Shown: one piece after another, positions 60,946 through 64,000 of the stretch | Position numbering within the stretch: the stretch's first letter is position 1 | Layout of the letters: each line of letters starts with the position of its first letter | Assembly: GCF_000003815.2 (NCBI RefSeq) | Contig: NC_049985.1 | Location: 4,864,234 to 4,928,233, forward strand | Direction of reading: 5' to 3' | Source of the DNA: Branchiostoma floridae | Taxonomy: Eukaryota > Chordata > Leptocardii > Amphioxiformes > Branchiostomatidae | Length of the DNA: 64,000 bases | The notes under the pieces: model-generated | Databases searched by the model: none | What the model saw: only the letters and a program-made list of their open reading frames with translations | Told to the model about the DNA's origin: nothing | Made by a program: the position numbers and the translations under genes

Positions 60946-61061
60946 TAACCTTTGACCTGGAATGCAACACAGCTCACGAGCGCCGCCTGGCGGATATAGT
61001 AGGCGCCACATGTTAACCTTTGACCTAGAAAATAACGGCTCACGAGCGCCGCCTGGCGGAT
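60946..61061. promoter_or_regulatory. duplicated DR1 plus CTCF-like module in a divergent promoter
   Basis: TAACCTTTGACCT occurs at 60946-60958 and 61014-61026. On the minus strand it reads AGGTCAAAGGTTA, a near-consensus DR1 site (HNF4/RXR type). Each is followed by an exact 24-base copy (60972-60995, 61038-61061) whose minus strand contains CCGCCAGGCGGCGCT, close to the CTCF core. The module lies 167-282 bp upstream of the PCYT2 start codon. Confidence 0.6.
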
Positions 61062-61126
61062 TGAGCGGGAAGCGTGCAGAAGGTGCAGCGGCAGCCGTAG
61101 TGAGCAGTAGTGTGCATGAGAACCAG
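61062..61126 (+). other. probable first exon of an unidentified plus-strand gene
   Basis: GC-rich sequence just after the duplicated module ends in GAGAACCAG/GTAAGATG, a strong donor at 61127. An ATG at 61116 would give only MRT plus two bases before the splice. The transcript would run out of the window or have exons I could not recognise. The start is only estimated. Confidence 0.4.
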
Positions 61127-63443
61127 GTAAGATGCGTGCTTTTTCTGTCCAAATTTAAGCCAGATTTTGCGATGTTTTTGCGTATCTCGACCAACTGACA
61201 ATTTCTACAAGGGGTTTCATTGTCAGAGTTTGAATTTTAGTTGTTATTGTTGTTATTTTAGCCGGTTTTCTGGCTGCCCGTAGTCCGATCCCAAGTTTGC
61301 TCGATCGGCGGTCTGTTGAGCAGGCGATAAAAATGACGGATCGAGTGTGGAGAAACCGTAGCCAAACTTTCTCCATCCTGCGGTTTCTGTACAACTGGGC
61401 AGGGTTTCACTACTGGGCATGGTTGGAAGGCTTCCAAAACTCTCCACCCTCGTGGCAAACCTTAGCAAAGCACGTTTTATAAAGTTGTGAGTCGCTGCTC
61501 TTTTTTTGCAGCGGGGTTACTGTTGTGCAAATGAAGGGTGGGTGACAATTATGGCCGCGGCGGCGTTTCTCTCTTGTGTCTAAACGTTTTCCTCTCCCTC
61601 TGTACGCTGTTTACGTGTCAGCCTGGTTCCTGTAGAAGCCACGGTATGCACAAGTACTAACAGAGAAACAACACAGCTTGGATACAGGCCGAAACGACCT
61701 CCAAAAGTTGAGAAAGAACAGATGTTTTGGGAGGCGGTTTGCCGTGCTTGAAGTTAACGCACTGTACCGCACTTGGCATGCATATGAAAGGATTGGCGAC
61801 AGGCTCTCTATATTAGGGACAAGCTGTTCACAGATGGGGGAGAGACCCACTCCTTTTGATGTCATTGTCATGTAAAGACCTGCTGCCAAAACAAGAAAAG
61901 AACTGGCTTCAAAAGGGCGAGACTTTTGTTTTTAAATGGCAGTGTTGCCTATATTTTTCTCTCTGGATGCCAGAACTTTTGTCATTTTGACTTTTGTTAA
62001 ACTAAAGAGTGAGAATTGCAAGGCAGCTGAGGTATTTACATCTGTGAAACCAAGTTTTAGATCGCAATGAGAAGAGTTGGAATGGGCTTTGATGTCATAT
62101 TGTCTTGTTATTCCCAATCCCACATTTCTTTTAACTTCTGAAGTTCTGTTCTAAGCTGGTATTCATTGATAGCTGGAAGTGGAATGTAAAAAAAAAACTA
62201 CAATTTTAGTTATTGTTACTCGGTTTCAAATTGAAAGGTTGTGAACACTATAACATATTTTAGCTTAAAAAACTACAATGTTTTAAGATTCATTGTCTTA
62301 GATATCTTGGTGGAAAAAGTGTTCTTGGCAAATCATAAGTATTAAAACTTTTGAAAAACCCAGGCAAGATGTTAAACCTATTAAGAATTGGCCAATGGCT
62401 GGCTCTTGAATGAGCTAAAAAGGAATATGGTAGACTTCAGCAGCAGACTTTTTCTAGCTACCAGAATTTTCTGGTAGATGCCAGCTTGTGATGGCTTGTC
62501 ATCAGTTCAAATGAATGAGAAAATGGCCTGAGCTATCAGGAAAATAAGAAAAGATCATGAGTTATTATAAATATATGAGGGGGTTCAAACAATGCCTACG
62601 GTGAATTCAGAAGAAAGCCCTTTGTATCACACTCACTACAATCAAGGAACGCAATTACACAACATTGGGTCACGTCGCAATTTATTACATGAAGAAGACG
62701 GCTTTCCCAAAGAATTATGGGAATCAAAATAGACTGCCTCTGCCTTGCACTGGTTACAGAAGGGAGCATTCAGACTCTCATATGTTGCCGACATTATGAC
62801 CATCTGCACAGAAAAATTTTTACTCAGTGCAAGCACAAATTAGCACATGCTTTTGGTATTATTGATATTATGGACATATGTAAACTGCTTATTGTACTGT
62901 ATACAACAATGTACATGTATATGGTCTACAGTCTACACTCCATACTCTAGCATGTCCAACAATTTTATGGCCTTGTCACCAGCCCTCGTTTGGAGCATGT
63001 TTGTGTGTTAATCACTATTTATAGACCTGTCGAGTGCCTTTGATTCCAATTGGCCTGTGTCCCCCATAGGAATTTATAGACTCCCGACCCAATCAACCCA
63101 CAATTAAGGAGCCAAGGAGGGGCGTAAAATGACCAATAGTCAACAATTAACTTGATTTGTTGATTGATGCATCATGACACTTTGTAGACTGACACAGGAG
63201 GACTTAATTTTTTTTCTGCCCCCCCCCCCCCCCCTCACAGTTTGGGAGCCCCTCTTGTTGATTTTTATTTTCATAAGCTTACAATGGCAATAGTTGATGG
63301 TTGACTGTTGTCATTCTAAGCTTATGAAAATGCATTTGCATCAATTTCATGAAGTCCAGACTTTTTGGAGTTTTATCTGTCCCAACAAGTAAATTTCTGT
63401 TTTGGGGCGGACTGAGGGACAGGATCTGGAGACAGCCCTGCAC
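61127..63443. other. no gene recognised (possible intron of the divergent plus-strand gene)
   Basis: Short open frames on both strands at 61155-61482 and 61611-61889 show no known domain and no conservation cue. A C-run lies at 63218-63234. The remainder is AT-rich. Confidence 0.5.
63218..63234. repeat. C homopolymer
   Basis: A run of about 17 C. Low complexity, and its length may be unreliable. Confidence 0.75.
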
Positions 63444-63876
63444 TAGGGCTGGGTACCGGTACAGTAAATTCCGGTCCAGGTCCGGTTCAGGTCCAAAGGA
63501 TCAGGTCCAGGTCCGGACCTGAACCTGGACCTGATGTAGTATGACTTATACCAATGGTCCATTTCACTACAAAGAGATATGTTTGGTGGAGTATTAGACT
63601 TACACTGGCGTTTTAAAATACTTCAACGCTAACTGCACCTGTACCATTGACTGTAAAACTTGGTAGAAATTACTATAAACTCTTCTCTACTTCGCTCTTG
63701 TTATTTTCTTCAACCTGCAAGCGCCAAAACGTGTGAATGCCTGATAAAATAATCTGTTAATTTTCTAATCGGTCCAACATCCGGTCCACCTAATTTTTTC
63801 AGGTCCGGTTTTTCTGGACCGGTCCAATAAGAAAAAACGGTTTTGTACCGGTACGCTGTACCGATACCCAGCCCTA
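63444..63876. mobile_element. hAT-type MITE with 8-bp target duplication CCCTGCAC
   Basis: Ends TAGGGCTGGGTACCGGTAC and the reverse complement of GTACCGATACCCAGCCCTA are inverted repeats with one mismatch. CCCTGCAC is present exactly on both sides (63436-63443, 63877-63884). Inside, GGTCC/GGACC words repeat many times, including a palindromic stretch near 63502-63535. Length 433 bp, with no transposase frame. Confidence 0.85.
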
Positions 63877-64000
63877 CCCTGCACTAATACATGTAATATA
63901 ATCTCATGACTTTTCAAGGGGAAAGTAACTTTATTACCACTTTTATGACAGAAAGTCAGTCCTAAGCATTAAATCAGACTGTCCAAAATCTATGAAAAGT

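Noticed and set aside
61155-61482. Coding exon of the divergent plus-strand gene
   Set aside because: Short frames occur on both strands with no known domain and no strong acceptor in a matching phase.

Overview
The window reads as animal nuclear DNA: long AT-rich introns with GT/AG borders, short GC-richer exons, 3'UTRs with AATAAA signals, and many small transposon relics with target-site duplications. The proteins are most like those of deuterostomes. A vertebrate-like OGT, a single-repeat 45-residue beta-thymosin and the dense load of short inverted-repeat elements (notably the TAGCCTGG...CCAGGCTA type) suggest an amphioxus (Branchiostoma). The genus is an inference, not proven by the sequence.

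Layout. 1-3980 is intergenic, with a foldback, a 162-bp tandem repeat and a Harbinger-type MITE. About 3980-16410 (minus strand) is a beta-thymosin gene: coding exons at 6474-6375 and 5122-5085, and a proposed noncoding first exon at about 16337-16405 behind a CCAAT/CArG/TATA promoter. 19350-52060 (plus strand) is a complete O-GlcNAc transferase gene (OGT). Its 20 coding exons join in phase to 3120 nt, or 1039 residues. They encode about 13 TPR repeats (residues 15-470), the split catalytic domain and a divergent intervening domain. 52070-57236 is the space between convergent genes and holds an internally deleted mariner and a Tigger/pogo-like MITE. 57237-60779 (minus strand) is a complete ethanolamine-phosphate cytidylyltransferase gene (PCYT2): three coding exons, 382 residues, two cytidylyltransferase domains. 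60780-61126 is a compact divergent promoter region with a duplicated DR1/CTCF-like module and a probable first exon of an unidentified plus-strand gene. 61127-64000 has no recognisable coding exon and ends in a hAT-type MITE.

The three genes are housekeeping functions rather than one pathway: actin-monomer buffering (thymosin), nutrient-sensing glycosylation of nuclear and cytoplasmic proteins (OGT), and CDP-ethanolamine synthesis for phosphatidylethanolamine (PCYT2). The thymosin and OGT genes are head to head, about 2.9 kb apart from proposed thymosin start to OGT start codon. OGT and PCYT2 are tail to tail.

The most unusual signals are local tandem duplications next to OGT exons. One makes an upstream decoy 3' splice site followed at once by a stop, and one copies the 3' end of exon 5 into an in-frame 36-nt pseudo-exon. 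Others are the 702-nt GC-rich fused exon of PCYT2 and the twin DR1/CTCF-like promoter module. I found no intact RNA gene, CRISPR array or prokaryotic system.
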